Assembly: GCF_910596095.1 (NCBI RefSeq)
Contig: NC_056553.1
Location: forward strand, 15,609,291-15,673,290
Reading direction: 5' to 3'
Length of the DNA stretch: 64,000 nt
DNA from: Thunnus maccoyii
Taxonomy: Eukaryota > Chordata > Actinopteri > Scombriformes > Scombridae
Shown here piece after piece: positions 1-10,444 of this stretch (positions are counted from its first letter, which is position 1; the number at the start of each line of letters is the position of its first letter). The translations under genes were made by a program, and so were the position numbers. The notes under the pieces were generated by a model, which was not told where the DNA came from, did not search any database, and saw nothing but the letters and a program-made list of their open reading frames with translations.

Positions 1-609
1 AAAGCAGTATGTCAGTGAGGAAAATATTTTACAAACAAAAGATGCAGTTACATTTCTCAGAGACTGCACATCAGTGGTGTTTTCAATATGCATGTCTTCC
101 ACATTCACACAGACCGACAAAGGGTGGCGTTTTCAGTCGGTCTTACTGATGCAGGACATGTTGGACTGTTTGATACTGAAACCACACTTAAGTTCAGTAA
201 AGTCTTCACCAATATCGGCCAGGCCTACAACCCAACTACAGGTATTCAGCTCTTTTATATTCAGTTTTCAGTACTGATGTGGGGAGAAGTTCTGACCCCT
301 CACTGATTTTCTCCTCTGATGCAGGTATCTTCACAGCCCCAGTCAGAGGAGCCTACTACTTCAGTTTCACCTTGTGGGACGACCGTACTTCAGCTTCATT
401 TGGTGTTTTATCTTTATCACAATGACAATAGAGTGATGTATAGTTCAGACTACAATGACAGCATCGGCTATGTCACTGTGTCTAATGATCTAATTCTTCA
501 ACTAGAAAAGGGGGACGTGATCTACATGATTCTCTGGTCAGACTACATTATTGCAGATGAGAGCAGCAATCATACCACCTTTGATGGTTTTCTGCTTTTC
601 CCTCTGTGA
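1..609 (+). pseudogene. C1q-domain gene tail, type 1, copy 0 (left-truncated, frameshifted)
   Basis: Two C1q-domain exons are visible: exon A 113-241 (129 nt, open, ends at a GTATTC donor) and exon B 325-609 (stop TGA 607-609). Exon A reads through the first half of a gC1q domain. Exon B starts in frame with IFTAPVRGAYYF but is 285 nt long, whereas intact relatives have 284 or 281. One extra base near 400-412 shifts the frame soon after the LWDD segment, while the downstream sequence stays recognisable in another frame. Unlike the three other type-1 copies it keeps a Trp codon where they have TAG. The 5' exons would lie outside the window. Probably a pseudogene; a sequencing error could also explain a single-base break. 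Confidence 0.75.
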
Positions 610-1127
610 AAAAAAAGTACCCACAGTTAATTTTACACAGTTTCAACATTACTCTGTTAAAAAAATATAAGCATATATATAATCCAAATAACTCTTTGTC
701 TGTGTTTTTGTCTGGTTAGATGAACAAGACTCTACAAGTCATAGAACATTCTCACCTAAAATATAAAAAAAAACATTTGCTACTAATGATTTTAAAAGAA
801 CATCATTCTAACTAGTTGTTTGCTTTAAACTCAGTTGAGTGTTCAAGGATCTTTGGTGTTATTTTTGAATTTGTTATCAGACACCTGTTTCATTCTCATA
901 CAGCAGTTCAGTGACCTTTATGTGTATATAAAGACAGGAACTGAGTGAGACGTGTCAGACTGCATCGTGCTGTCTAAAGACGTGCAGGAACTTGCACAGA
1001 TAGACCTCAAAGGGGGTTTGAGGACCTGCATTTTTGCCCTCCTAGAGAGAAAGTGCTCCTTTTCAGGGGTGTTTTGAGTGAGACGTGTCAGACTGCATCT
1101 TGCTGTCTAAAGAGGTGATATTTCACA
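610..1127 (+). other. Spacer and leader of the next dead C1q gene
   Basis: No coding sequence was found. The segment carries 3' flanking DNA of copy 0, then the array's usual promoter (TATATAAA at 925-932) and transcribed leader. The leader is interrupted by a roughly 110-base insert (about 983-1080, containing the motif CACAGATAGACCTCAAAGGG) that is also found at about 14740-14830 and 18190-18280. After the insert the leader motif GTGTCAGACTGCATC is repeated just before the ATG at 1128. Confidence 0.55.
925..932 (+). promoter_or_regulatory. TATA box of block-1 dead C1q gene
   Basis: TATATAAA about 200 bases before the ATG at 1128, in the same context (GTGTATATAAAGAC, then GTGTCAGACTGCATCTTGC) as the promoters of the three intact genes. 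Confidence 0.6.
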
Positions 1128-3534
1128 ATGAGGAGTGCTGCAGCTTTTCTGGTGTTGCTGCTCTGTCTGTACTGGACGAGGGCTCAGGGTGAGAGTGGAG
1201 GGGTGACAGAGAATGATTTCACTCAGCAGGGCCGTGCAGAGACCTTTAGAGGGGCAGTTGCTTAAAGTTAAAAAGGGGAACATGGAACAAGATTTTAAAA
1301 ACCACATACACCAACATAATTTATAGCACAACCTGTTGAAGTATAGCAACTCATATTCAAGCAGAATGTAACATGGAATCTTACAACAAACTGCATCATA
1401 CTATATCATTGTCCCCCACCTGATGAAACAAAGGTCCTGTCCTGTAAGGACCAAGGTTTTGTCATTGTAAGGGTTAATGAATGGCAGGATTAGCCAAAGG
1501 CTTCAAGTATTCTTGTCTGAAGGACTCAGTTTATAATGTTTGACTGAACGACATAAAAAACAATTTGCTTTCAAAAACAAAAACCCCTGAATGGTGAAAA
1601 GGCTGCATCTTTAAAGACATTTAGCATAAACATATTGTTTCTAAACAAAGAATATGCTTTTGATATGATGACAATCTCTGATCCAGACATAACATATAGC
1701 TCTTCAAATCCCATAATTACAAAGAAATTAAAAAACCCAAAAAACTACAAGACATACAACAACTGGGATGGAAAGGGGAGAATCTTTAAAGACTATAAAA
1801 TACAGCTAAAAATAACAGAGAGGCAGAGTTCAAAAGTAGTTCAAGAGACAGTGAGACAAAATCAGCTGCTACAGTCTTATCTTAAAACAAACTAAACCGC
1901 AAGAATATTTATAAATGCTTGGACTCCATTTGCTGTATTTCAGAACATGGTTGAAATACCTTATTGGATGTTTTAATTGTTTTTTAAAATGAAGATGTCA
2001 CTGAATAAAGACTCAACTTTGTAGGATTCTTTAATATACATTTTTCCAACCAAAATGAGAACAAAATGAATTGTGATTATTTGCCACTGGATGTTTTTCT
2101 GATATATACAGTACTTTTCTGCTACTTCTACTTCTAGTCAGCACATCTTCAAGGTTTAAAACAATAAGAAACATCCACTGAGCTGCGATGTGTCATTTTC
2201 AGTTTTTCCAAACATGCTTGTCAGGAATGTGAAAATAGTCTCCCAAGTATTTAAATATTTACACAGAGATTTCTTTTTTTTTTGCTGGCGTCTCACCTAT
2301 TTCAACCATTTAACAGCTTGTGAAAACATCATGATAATAGAGTTGTTGTGTAGTGTTACTACCTGTATTAAAGGATTTGTTAGTCATTTTATAGCAGGTT
2401 TCAAATTTGTGCTTTGACTTTTGTTTGTTAAGATGTCCTTTAGTTTACATTTGGATAACAGATTGTGCCTTTAAAAATATTTACCAGAACAGTAATTTAT
2501 CTATATACAGCTGTAAGTTTCTTACCAGTTTTCCTGCTTTGAATGTGTTCATGTCTCTCCATCACCTGACACCTGGGCTGCTTCTATGTGTTTCTCTTTC
2601 CTCCTTTAACTGTTTCTTTCAATCTTGAATCAGTTGTGTCATCTTTACTTTCTCCTTGTTTTTCTTTCAACACTTTTACATCCTGCAATTCTTCCTCATT
2701 TCTGTTTCATCTCTCCTGATTCTTTCACTCACTCTGGAAATGTAAAAAGCTTCCTTTTAAAAGTCTGACAGAGCATGAAGCAGAACTTTAACTTGTATGG
2801 TGTTAATTACAGTAATTGTGGACAAACAATACATCAGCAGTAAAGCTATCCAAACTATCAAGCTAACGTTACATTAACATTACTGCAAAGTAAATAACAT
2901 TAATATTATTATATACTGCCCCCTGCACCTACCAGTCACTCAGACAGATGTTCAGTCTGAGATCCTGGGTGTCAAAAACAACCAGTGATCAGACTAACAT
3001 CACCCCTGATATCTGGGCTGAGCTGAAGGAGCTGAGAGACATGATGATCCAACACAAGGTGGAGCTGAGGAACAGCAAGAGCAAGATAGAGAAGCTGGAG
3101 CAAGAGAATACAGGTGAGTGCATTAATGTGAGTCACACAGGGCTTCACACATTCATGCAATGTTTGTATATTATTGAAATGACTGTTCTGAGTAGTTTAT
3201 TGCTTTAGTTGCAGCTCATGCAGCACAACTGTCTGTCATGTTGGTCCAAACTAACAACCAGAGGTTTTGTAGGCTCACATCTATTTATATGGGATTTGAT
3301 CCACCCATGTAACTTTTATATCAGCTTTATGGTGGATATACTGTATATTTCCATTTTTTGTTTTTTAATTTGACCAGAGACTATCAGCCATCAGCCATTT
3401 ATGTATTTAGCAGAGACAAGTTCAACATGAGATTTTACATCTGGCTGTTGATCAATTATTAATCTGCTTATTAATTTTGCCTTCTATTGCAGATCTTCTG
3501 GTCAGAGTAACAGCGTGTGAAAATAAGAGCACAG
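1128..3534 (+). pseudogene. C1q-like gene 5' exons, block 1, split by a transposon
   Basis: The ATG at 1128 opens a signal peptide nearly identical to that of the intact genes (MRSAAAFLVLLLCLYWTRAQ). After VTENDFTQ the reading frame enters a 1.7-kb insertion (1227-2935) and stops. The rest of exon 1 resumes at 2944 after a duplicated TCACTCAG, but has a one-base gain near 2975 (GTCAAAAACAACC, 13 bases, against GTTAAAGCAACC, 12 bases), giving a second break. It ends at 3113 with a strong GTGAGT donor. A 42-nt coiled-coil exon follows at 3493-3534 (DLLVRVTACENKST). No C1q head follows before the next promoter. Dead; ancestral to the same pieces in blocks 2 and 3. Confidence 0.8.
1227..2935. mobile_element. 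hAT-like DNA transposon, non-autonomous, block-1 copy
   Basis: A 1709-base insertion in signal-peptide exon 1, flanked by an 8-base duplication TCACTCAG (1219-1226 and 2936-2943). The intact genes have this octamer once. It begins CAGGGCCGTGCAGAG; the reverse complement of its end, CTGGTAGGTGCAGGGG, is an imperfect match sharing GTGCAG. No transposase ORF is visible. The 8-base duplication and CAGGG terminus suggest the hAT superfamily; the imperfect inverted ends leave this open. Confidence 0.6.
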
Positions 3535-4508
3535 GTTGGCCTACATAGTGATCATGTAAAAAACTTGAAACCTGCTGACCATAAATATACTTCATAATAA
3601 TATTAATGTTAAATATGTTCACATGTGTGCAACACATGTCTGAGTCTGAGAAAACAAACCCATACACACAAAGATATCAGAGACTGAAATCCCACTTATC
3701 ATCTGTTTAGTTCTGATGAGGATCTGATGATCATTCAACATTAAAGGTTCACAACTTTTCTGTCTTAAAACAACAGTCAGGTGTCTATATGAACAGTGAA
3801 AGAGGTTTTCCTCACTGTAATCATTCCTCCTGTTCATACTGGATATTAAAAGATCCTCTTCAAATGTGCTTTCAATGTAAGTGATGGAGGCCAAAAGTCA
3901 TTTTGTGCAGAAATGCATTTAAAAGTTGATGTGAAGCTTAAATGAAGCTTCAACAGTCTGAGTTAGTCATATCAAGTGGATATCTGCCACATTTGCAGTG
4001 TTTTTAGCATCAAATTCCCTCTTTGTTTTTCCTCACACAGTGTTTCCCTGTTGAGCTATAGTGGAAGTATAGTAACAAAAAGAGGGACTTTTGCACTAAA
4101 AGACTGTAATGTTGAAAGAGATCTACTTGATTTGACTCATTTGGACGGCTGAAGCTTCATATTAGCTTCAGAGAAACTTTTCAATATATTTTTGCACAAA
4201 AGGAGGCTTGTGGATTTTGGTTCCCATCAATTACATTATAAGTGCATTTTGAAGGGATCTTCTAATGTTCAGTATGAACAGGAATATTTAATGTTCGTAA
4301 GGGCACCTGACTGTTGTTTTAAGAGAGACTTGAAAGATTGTGAACTCGTCCTTTAATGTTGTTATTTTGAAGGAAAGAACATCATTCTAACTTGTTGATT
4401 GCTTTAAACTCAGTTCAGTGTTCAAGGATCTTTGGTGTTATTTTTATATTTGTTATCAAAGACACCTGTTTCATTCTCATACAGCAGTTCAATGACCTGT
4501 TTTACGTG
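3535..4508. other. Intergenic segment between dead and intact gene, block 1
   Basis: No coding exon. It is dominated by the foldback element at 3736-4361, followed by the upstream region of the intact gene's promoter. Conserved antisense ORFs here are mirror readings of the repeat. Confidence 0.6.
3736..4361. mobile_element. Foldback MITE with long inverted ends, block 1
   Basis: The left arm (CAACATTAAAGGTTCACAAC, then TTAAAACAACAGTCAGGTG, then CCTGTTCATACTGGATATTA) reappears in reverse complement in the right arm (about 4205-4361), giving imperfect inverted arms of about 150 bases around an unrelated centre. No ORF of its own. Orthologous copies sit at the same place in blocks 2 and 3, so it predates the block duplications. 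Confidence 0.65.
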
Positions 4509-4516
4509 TATATATA
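4509..4516 (+). promoter_or_regulatory. TATA box of intact C1q gene A
   Basis: TATATATA about 65 bases before the ATG at 4579. The leader (GTGTCAGACTGCATCTTGC, then GTGATATTTCACA before ATG) is shared by all signal exons in the array. Confidence 0.65.
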
Positions 4517-4578
4517 GACCGGAAGTGAGCGAGACGTGTCAGACTGCATCTTGCTGTCTAAAGAGGTGATATTTCACA

Positions 4579-7500
4579 ATGAGGAGTGCTGCAGTTCTTC
4601 TGGCGTTGCTGCTCTGTCTGTCCTGGACGAGGGCTCAGGGTGTGAGTGGAGGGGGGACAGAGAGTGATATCACTCAGACAGATGTTCAGTCTGAGATCCT
4701 GGGTGTTAAAGCAACCAGTGATCAAACTAACATCACCCCTGATATCTGGGCTGAGCTGAAGGAGCTGAGAGACATGGTGATCCAACACAGTCTGGAGCTG
4801 AGGGAGATGGAGCAAGAGAATACAGGTTCATTCACATAGTGCTAAATCAGATTCATGCAATTTTCACATATTATACATTTTAATGTCATTTTACACTTGA
4901 CTGCTGATCGACTGTAAACCTTTCATAATAGTAACTATAAATGTGTTCACAGATTTGAAGGCCAGATTGAACACTACTGAAAATGTGGTGGAGGAGCTCA
5001 AGAGGGAGAACACTGGTAAGCTGCAAAACACACAGCTGCCAGTTTATTATATACACATACAGGTATTTCGAGAAGCTAGAGCAAGAGAATACAGGTTCAT
5101 TCACATAGTGCTAAACACATTCATGCACTGTTCACATATTCATTACTTTTAGGACTAATTTACTGCTTTTATTCCAGCCGTAAAATCCAGACTGACAGCC
5201 AGTGAAATCAAGAATGCAGGTAGATATTTACATTTTATTAAATCATATATAATTAATTCATGTTTGTGATGCTTTTCCTGTCAAGCTCAAGAGTTAAATG
5301 TAACCAAATCTTTAAGGTGTTTACTGAGATTAATATCTAGGATTCAAAATGAACCTCTTGGTAAAAAACGTTAAATGTATTCACAGTTTTGGAGGCCAGA
5401 ATGAATACAAGTGATAACAAAGTGGAGGAGCTCAAGAGAGAGAGCACAGGTAAAAAAAAAAAAAAGTCACAAGTAAAAATGCCCTTTTATGTTAGAGAAC
5501 ATGTTGTTGTTTTAAGCTACAAGATGTGTAGGCCAAAAAGTGATGAAAGAGGAGTAAAAAGATCTATTTAGCAGAAAAAGTTTGACATATTGATAAAAAA
5601 TTTACATGTGGATGTTAATCTTCATTTATTTCCTACTCTATTGCAGATCTTTTGGTCAGAGTAACAGCTACTGAGAATAAGAATACAGGTAGGCCTACAT
5701 AGTAATCAAGGAAAAATGTGAAACTGCTAACCATAGTTCTTCTTTACAGTAAGAGTTTTAAATGTATTTACAGTGTTGGAGGCCAGAATGAATGCCAGTG
5801 AAAATTTGGTCAAGGAGCTCCAGAGAGGTAAGCTTAAAAAAATCAAAATGTGAAAACTGAGTATATTATGTTGGCAATGAGAAAATATTTAGTGAGGTTA
5901 AGATAAAGGTAAGTTTCATTAATGATGTTTTGGTGGGAACACTTTAAACATCACAGAGCACAGGTAATCTACAAAAAAAAAAAAAAAAAAAAGGCAAAAA
6001 TAGCATCATATGATAGAAATATAAACATATTTAGTGAGAAAATGATGAAAATAAAAGGTTCATAATAAAGTTTTTGTTAAAAATGTTACAGTTTTGGAGG
6101 CCACAATAAACAGCAGTAAAAATCTAGTTTTATTCATGCATTTTTCACATATTACCAATTTTCATGTCATTTTACACTTGACTGTTGATCGACTGTAAAT
6201 CTTTCATAATAGTAACTAGAAATGTGTTCACAGATTTGGAGGCCAGATTGAACACTGCTGAAAACATGGTGGAGGAGCTCAAGAGGGAGAACACTGGTAA
6301 GCTGCAGAATCCACAGCTGCCAGTTTATTAGATACACATACATGTATTTCAAGTTCCAGTTATGTAGTTGACCTCCTTTACAATAAAAATGATGAATGTG
6401 TTCACAGCGCTGGAGGCCAGAATGAGCTCCAATGAGCTCCAGGTGGAGGAGCTCAAGAGAGAGAATGCAGGTGAGCTGCTTATATCATTATTAAAAAGTC
6501 AAAATGTCATATTATGGTAGCAGTGAGAATGGCAACGGTAAATCGAGGGTCATCCTCTGTGCAGCAGGATGCAGAGTGACATGAATACAGTTATTAAATG
6601 AGGCAGATGTGACATTTTGCAGCTGTTACTGATGTGAGAGGAAAATATTCTCTCTATGTGTGTCTTCCACATTCACACAGAACGACCAAAGGTGGCGTTT
6701 TCTGTCGGCCTTACTGACGCAGGAGCAGTTGGACCCTTCACTACTGACATCACACTTAAGTTCAGTAAAATTTTCACCAATATCGGCCAGGCTTATAACC
6801 CATCTACAGGTACATATACCTCTTTCACCTTCTCACACTGGTTTTATTTGAATTATTACATGGTCTTATAGATTTATGATCCCTTTTTTTGGAATTGCCT
6901 TTTCATGCATAACTTTTAGTTGTCCAAGTGTTGAATATCTCTCATGAAATTGTCTGTCTCACCATTTTTCACATTCTTTTCTTTGTTTGTATTTCTTGTC
7001 TTCTTAGTAGGCTAGTTCTGGGTTGGAAGCTCTTATAAAGCTCTTTCAGATAAAGTATGTTATACTGGGATATACATGATGAAGTATTATGTAGCTATTT
7101 TTATTCTATTTGGCAGTTTTTTTTTATTTTAATGGGTGCTTCTGTGAAAGCTTTGATAGTTCTCACTTGTATTTGGTTTGGTTTGTGTTTTCACTCAATT
7201 GACTCCTTGATTAGATTTCTAACACCAACTAACATAACGGATTTGGCAACAAATTCCCAGAGTTAGACACACACCTATAGAGCCTGACAAAATTAATTAA
7301 AAGACTGAATCCTCCTTTTTTGCAGGTATCTTTACAGCACCAGTCAGAGGAGCCTACTACTTCAGAGTCACCTGGTTTGAAATACGGACTTCAAATTGGA
7401 TAGGTATTTACTTGTATCACAATGACAAGAGAATTAATGGTAGTTTCGATGCAAATGATGACACTGGTTTTATCACTGTGTCTAATGGATTTGTTCTTCA

Positions 7501-7609
7501 AATGGAAAAGGGAGATGTGATCTACATGGTTCTCTGCTCAACCTTCGGTGTTTTTGATGATTATGAAAATCGTACCACTTTTAGTGGATTCCTACTTTTT
7601 CCTATGTGA
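4579..7609 (+). CDS. Secreted C1q-domain protein with coiled-coil stalk, gene A (intact)
   Basis: Ten coding exons: 4579-4825, 4953-5015, 5178-5219, 5387-5449, 5647-5688, 5774-5827, 6234-6296, 6408-6470, 6681-6809, 7326-7609; about 349 residues. All introns are phase 1. Exon 1 encodes a signal peptide (MRSAAVLLALLLCLSWTRAQ, cleavage near AQ|G) and the first coil. Seven stalk exons follow, of 63, 42, 63, 42, 54, 63 and 63 nt, i.e. whole heptads except the 54-nt one, with repeats such as LEARMN and VEELKREN. The last two exons form a gC1q domain (FSKIFTNIGQAY, GIFTAPVRGAYYF, final strand TTFSGFLLFPM). There is no collagen repeat. Expected to be a secreted trimer of the teleost C1q-like family, possibly in innate recognition; ligand unknown. 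The exon-1 donor (GTTCAT) is weak. A dead stalk exon remnant lies near 6091. Could equally be called cerebellin-like. Confidence 0.85.
7326..7609 (+). other. C1q head exon B of gene A
   Basis: Second half of the gC1q domain. Strand motifs shared with genes B and C (APVRG-YYF, SNGFVLQ, EKGDVI, NRTTFSGFLLF) alternate with loops that differ strongly between the genes, e.g. NGSFDANDDTG here. Confidence 0.8.
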
Positions 7610-7662
7610 GGTCTGCTGTAAAAACACCCACAGTTGATTGCATGAAGTCTCAATGTTACAAT

Positions 7663-7668
7663 ATTAAA
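7663..7668 (+). terminator. Poly(A) signal of gene A
   Basis: ATTAAA about 55 bases after the stop, followed within 30-45 bases by a GT-rich stretch (TGTTTGTGTGTGTATTTTTG). The same arrangement follows genes B (24800-24805) and C (37167-37172), so a short 3' UTR is likely. Confidence 0.45.
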
Positions 7669-7805
7669 AATATGAAATCCAAATAATCTGTTTGTGTGTG
7701 TATTTTTGTCTGTTTACATGAACAAGACACAGGATGAAAAAGTTCTCTACTGACAATATCAAACAACCTCTCCACAGTTTAAAAAACAAGTTACATTTTA
7801 GTGTT

Positions 7806-8091
7806 TGTTTGTTTTTGTTTTTTTTTTAGGAAAAAATAAAAATAAAAATAATACTAAACCAAACCCATCCTGCAAAACCTGCAAATGCATCCAAACCCAA
7901 ACAGATCACGCCCTCTACTTATTTATTTTTATTTCTTTTAAATTTTTTCTTTCCTGTCTTCACATGCTGTCCCCTGTTACCTATCTGTGTCCTTTTATGT
8001 TTTGTAAACCAATATCATCTCTTGTTGTCTTTGTATTAATTAGTATGTCCATATTGTCTATATATGTATGCACTTATCAGTGAATAAAAAA
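7806..8091 (+). mobile_element. Small retrocopy-like insert with poly(A) tail, block 1
   Basis: About 286 bases flanked by a 13-base duplication ACATTYTAGTGTT (7793-7805 and 8092-8104), with AATAAAAAAA at the right end. Block 3 has the empty site (near 37300), while block 2 carries the insert at about 24944-25225. This is the pattern left by LINE-driven retroposition. The source RNA was not recognised. Confidence 0.6.
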
Positions 8092-8262
8092 ACATTCTAG
8101 TGTTAATGAATATGAGGAGGATGTCATATGTAAAAAAAATAATTTCACAAAGCATTTTGAAGAAAAGTACAACTCCTGTAGTAGCGACAATATTCTATGA
8201 CTCCATACACAACTGTTTTATGAAGCGAGAACACAGCAACCTTATTGTGAAAAATGTTACAG

Positions 8263-8325
8263 TTTTGGAGACCAGAATAAATACCAGTGAAAATGTGGTT
8301 GTGGAGCTCAAGAGAGACATCATGG
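8263..8325 (+). pseudogene. Orphan coiled-coil stalk exon, block 1
   Basis: A 63-nt phase-1 exon (VLETRINTSENVVVELKRDI) with acceptor TTACAG and donor GTAAGC. It has no intact upstream signal exon; downstream partners are the dead exons at 12473-13342, separated from it by the Penelope, LINE and piggyBac insertions. It is open, but belongs to a dead gene. Confidence 0.6.
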
Positions 8326-8370
8326 GTAAGCTACAAAAACATCATTAAAAAATAAAAATTGCATATAATT

Positions 8371-8394
8371 TCTCTCTCTCTCTCTCTCTCTCTC
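8371..8394. repeat. (TC)n microsatellite
   Basis: An uninterrupted TC run at the left border of the block-1-specific insertion; not present in block 2. Confidence 0.85.
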
Positions 8395-9279
8395 CTCACT
8401 CTCCTGTGCCTGTGTTGGACGCTCTAAAGGTACGTTGCTTCTCTCCTGCACTCCCTTAATTCTATCCTTTAGCGTTTAGCTCGTTAGCTGGCTGAGTCTA
8501 CAGCTGGTGTAGATGGACGTCACCACCAGCTGATTGGAGTCGCTGCTGTTTTGCTGTTTGCTGTGTCGCCGCTGCTGCTCCGTGTGCTCAATGTACACCC
8601 GCTGCTGCCGTGCTGTTGCCACAGCTTCGCTTGGTCCCCGACTGTCTCTCGGCTGGTTGGCTGCCTCTCTCTCCCTCTGTCGCCGTACTTGCTGCTGTTT
8701 GCTGCATCGCTGGGGGCTTCCACGGTGGCGCTGTTAGGGTGGCGTTAGGCCGCCTTGCCGTTGACTCTAAACACCTGAGCTGTGTGTGGGACTAACTCTT
8801 TTTTTTTTTTTTTTTTAATGTTATTTATCGTGTGAATGTGTCGAGTTAATCTTTTGTTTATCTTGGTTAATTTGGTTTAGCCCCCCCCCCGTTGGTAACT
8901 GTTATTTCCTTTCAGTGGCTGCAGGCCGGTGGTGGTGGTGACCCTCCCTTTTGTGTGCAGTGTCTTCCCTGGGATCGCAGTTGATTTTCACAATGTGTGT
9001 GTGTGTCTGGGTGTTTGAGTTTTACTTTTTTTATTTTTTTTTAAATTTATTTCCCCCCCCTTCTGGTATGAATGTGTTGTCATTTTAAATTGTATTTATA
9101 ATAAAGTGTACCATTTTGTAAGTATCTGGAACCACGTTTTCTCTTGCCTCCAGTAAACAAACCTGTGTCCTATTGATAATGGTGATAATGCTTTGGGTGA
9201 AATTCCCAAGGTGGCGTTGTCTGGCAACTTAACTGATTGTGTTAATATAACTCCGTTGAGCGCTGCGGCGACATGTTGT
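8395..9279. other. Block-1-specific GC-richer insertion of unknown type
   Basis: About 0.9 kb that replaces a different 0.36-kb stretch in block 2 (25500-25860). It is richer in G+C than its surroundings, has a run of ten C at about 8881, and an AATAAA (near 9100) followed by a GT/CT-rich tail, which resembles the end of an LTR or processed transcript. Short ORFs on both strands look like low-complexity readings. Not identified. Confidence 0.4.
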
Positions 9280-10436
9280 AAAGAGGATTATCAAACTAAG
9301 ACTAAAGAAATGTCTCAATGTTTTAGACAAAGGAGATATGACCAGACACTCATTGATCAAACTGTTGGAAAAAGCTAAGTGTGGATAGGAAGAATTATTA
9401 AATCCTCCCCCTAAACACACTGAATACTGTACGGCATCTATGCAAGTCAAACAGATTATAAGCAAACACTGGAAAATCCTAGAATGTGACCCAAGTTTGA
9501 ATCATTTGTCATCCTCTAGACCTCATTTTTGCTTCAAAAGAGGCAGAAATGTCAGAGATACTGTTGTCAGATCTATGTATAAGGAATCTGCACAAACTAA
9601 TTGGCTTTCTCAACAAGTGTATGGAAACAATAGATGTGGAAAATGTACACACTGTTCAAACACATTTGATACCAAGACATTTAATCACCCTCATACAGGA
9701 AAAACATATGATATAAAAGAATTCACTAACTGTCTTTCTACACATGTCATTTACATCTTGAAATGCCCATGTGGCTAATGTATGTAGGCCAAACAAAGCA
9801 CCATCTCAAACTGAGAGTTTCTGATCATAAGGCTGCCATTAGAAATGGAAATGTGGTTTAGGCCATTGTTAGACACTATAAGGAGAAAAACCCTTGGGTC
9901 AGCTACTTCCCTCAAATTTATCAGCATTGAAAGAGTGTGACCCAGTCCAAGAGGTGGTCATTTGATTAACCAGTTCTTAAGAAGGCAACTAAATGAAACA
10001 CAGGATTTGAGTTATTTTCTGTGATATGTTAATATTAACTTGTATCGCTACGCAGGCTATTGGACTATTAGGGAGAGATGAACCACTAGGCAGTCACCTT
10101 TCCCATTTAGTGATGTAGAGGGACAGCTGTAGATCGATCATCCTGTTCACAGGAGATAGTCTTTCTAATGAAGTTTAAATTATGTAAAATTCTTGTAACT
10201 CTGTAATATTAATCATGTCATGTTTTTTCGAAATATGTACTTTTATTGTCATGCCCTTTGTAAAATGCTCACTTTTAAAAGATGAAGACAGTGATAATAA
10301 GTCATGTGACTCAGATGTATTCATCCCACCTGTGAGTACTCATGCAATTGTGCTGAGTGAACCTGAAGAAGCTACAGGCGAAACGCGTTGTTCGCTCCTA
10401 ATAAAATCACAGTAAAGTCATCTCAGTGTGCGGTGG
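9280..10436 (+). mobile_element. Penelope-like retroelement, 5'-truncated, with GIY-YIG endonuclease remnant, block 1
   Basis: Broken ORFs encode the end of a reverse transcriptase (SQCFRQRRYDQTLIDQTV), a linker with CTHCSNTFDTKTFNHP, and a GIY-YIG type segment: VIYILKCPCG followed across a frame break by MYVGQTKHHLKLRVSDH. CPCG-x-YVGQT-x-LK-R is the signature of Penelope-like endonucleases in fish. The 3' end contains CTGAAGA (10363-10369) and GAAACGCG, the layout of the hammerhead-related motif found in these elements. Frameshifts and 5' truncation make it inactive. Confidence 0.75.
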
Positions 10437-10444
10437 TTCATTTT

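Noticed and set aside
1635-1895. 86-codon Lys/Asn-rich ORF inside the hAT-like element as a transposase
   Set aside because: No hAT dimerisation or catalytic motif, and the orthologous copies in blocks 2 and 3 contain stops.
2407-2628. ORF of 73 codons repeated at 20194 and 32683
   Set aside because: It lies inside the hAT-like element, shows no transposase motif, and is hydrophobic and low in complexity; its similarity is explained by duplication.
3619-3894. Antisense ORF of 91 codons conserved in three copies (also 21081-21356 and 33564-33839)
   Set aside because: It runs through the foldback element arm and its flank; conservation follows from block duplication, there is no start context or domain, and the same arm read elsewhere is not open.
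4558-4815. Antisense ORFs over the signal exons (also 22021-22278 and 34501-34767)
   Set aside because: Mirror readings of the real exon 1 on the + strand.
8520-8795. Leu/Arg/Cys-rich ORFs on both strands
   Set aside because: Low-complexity GC-rich repeat sequence open in several frames at once.
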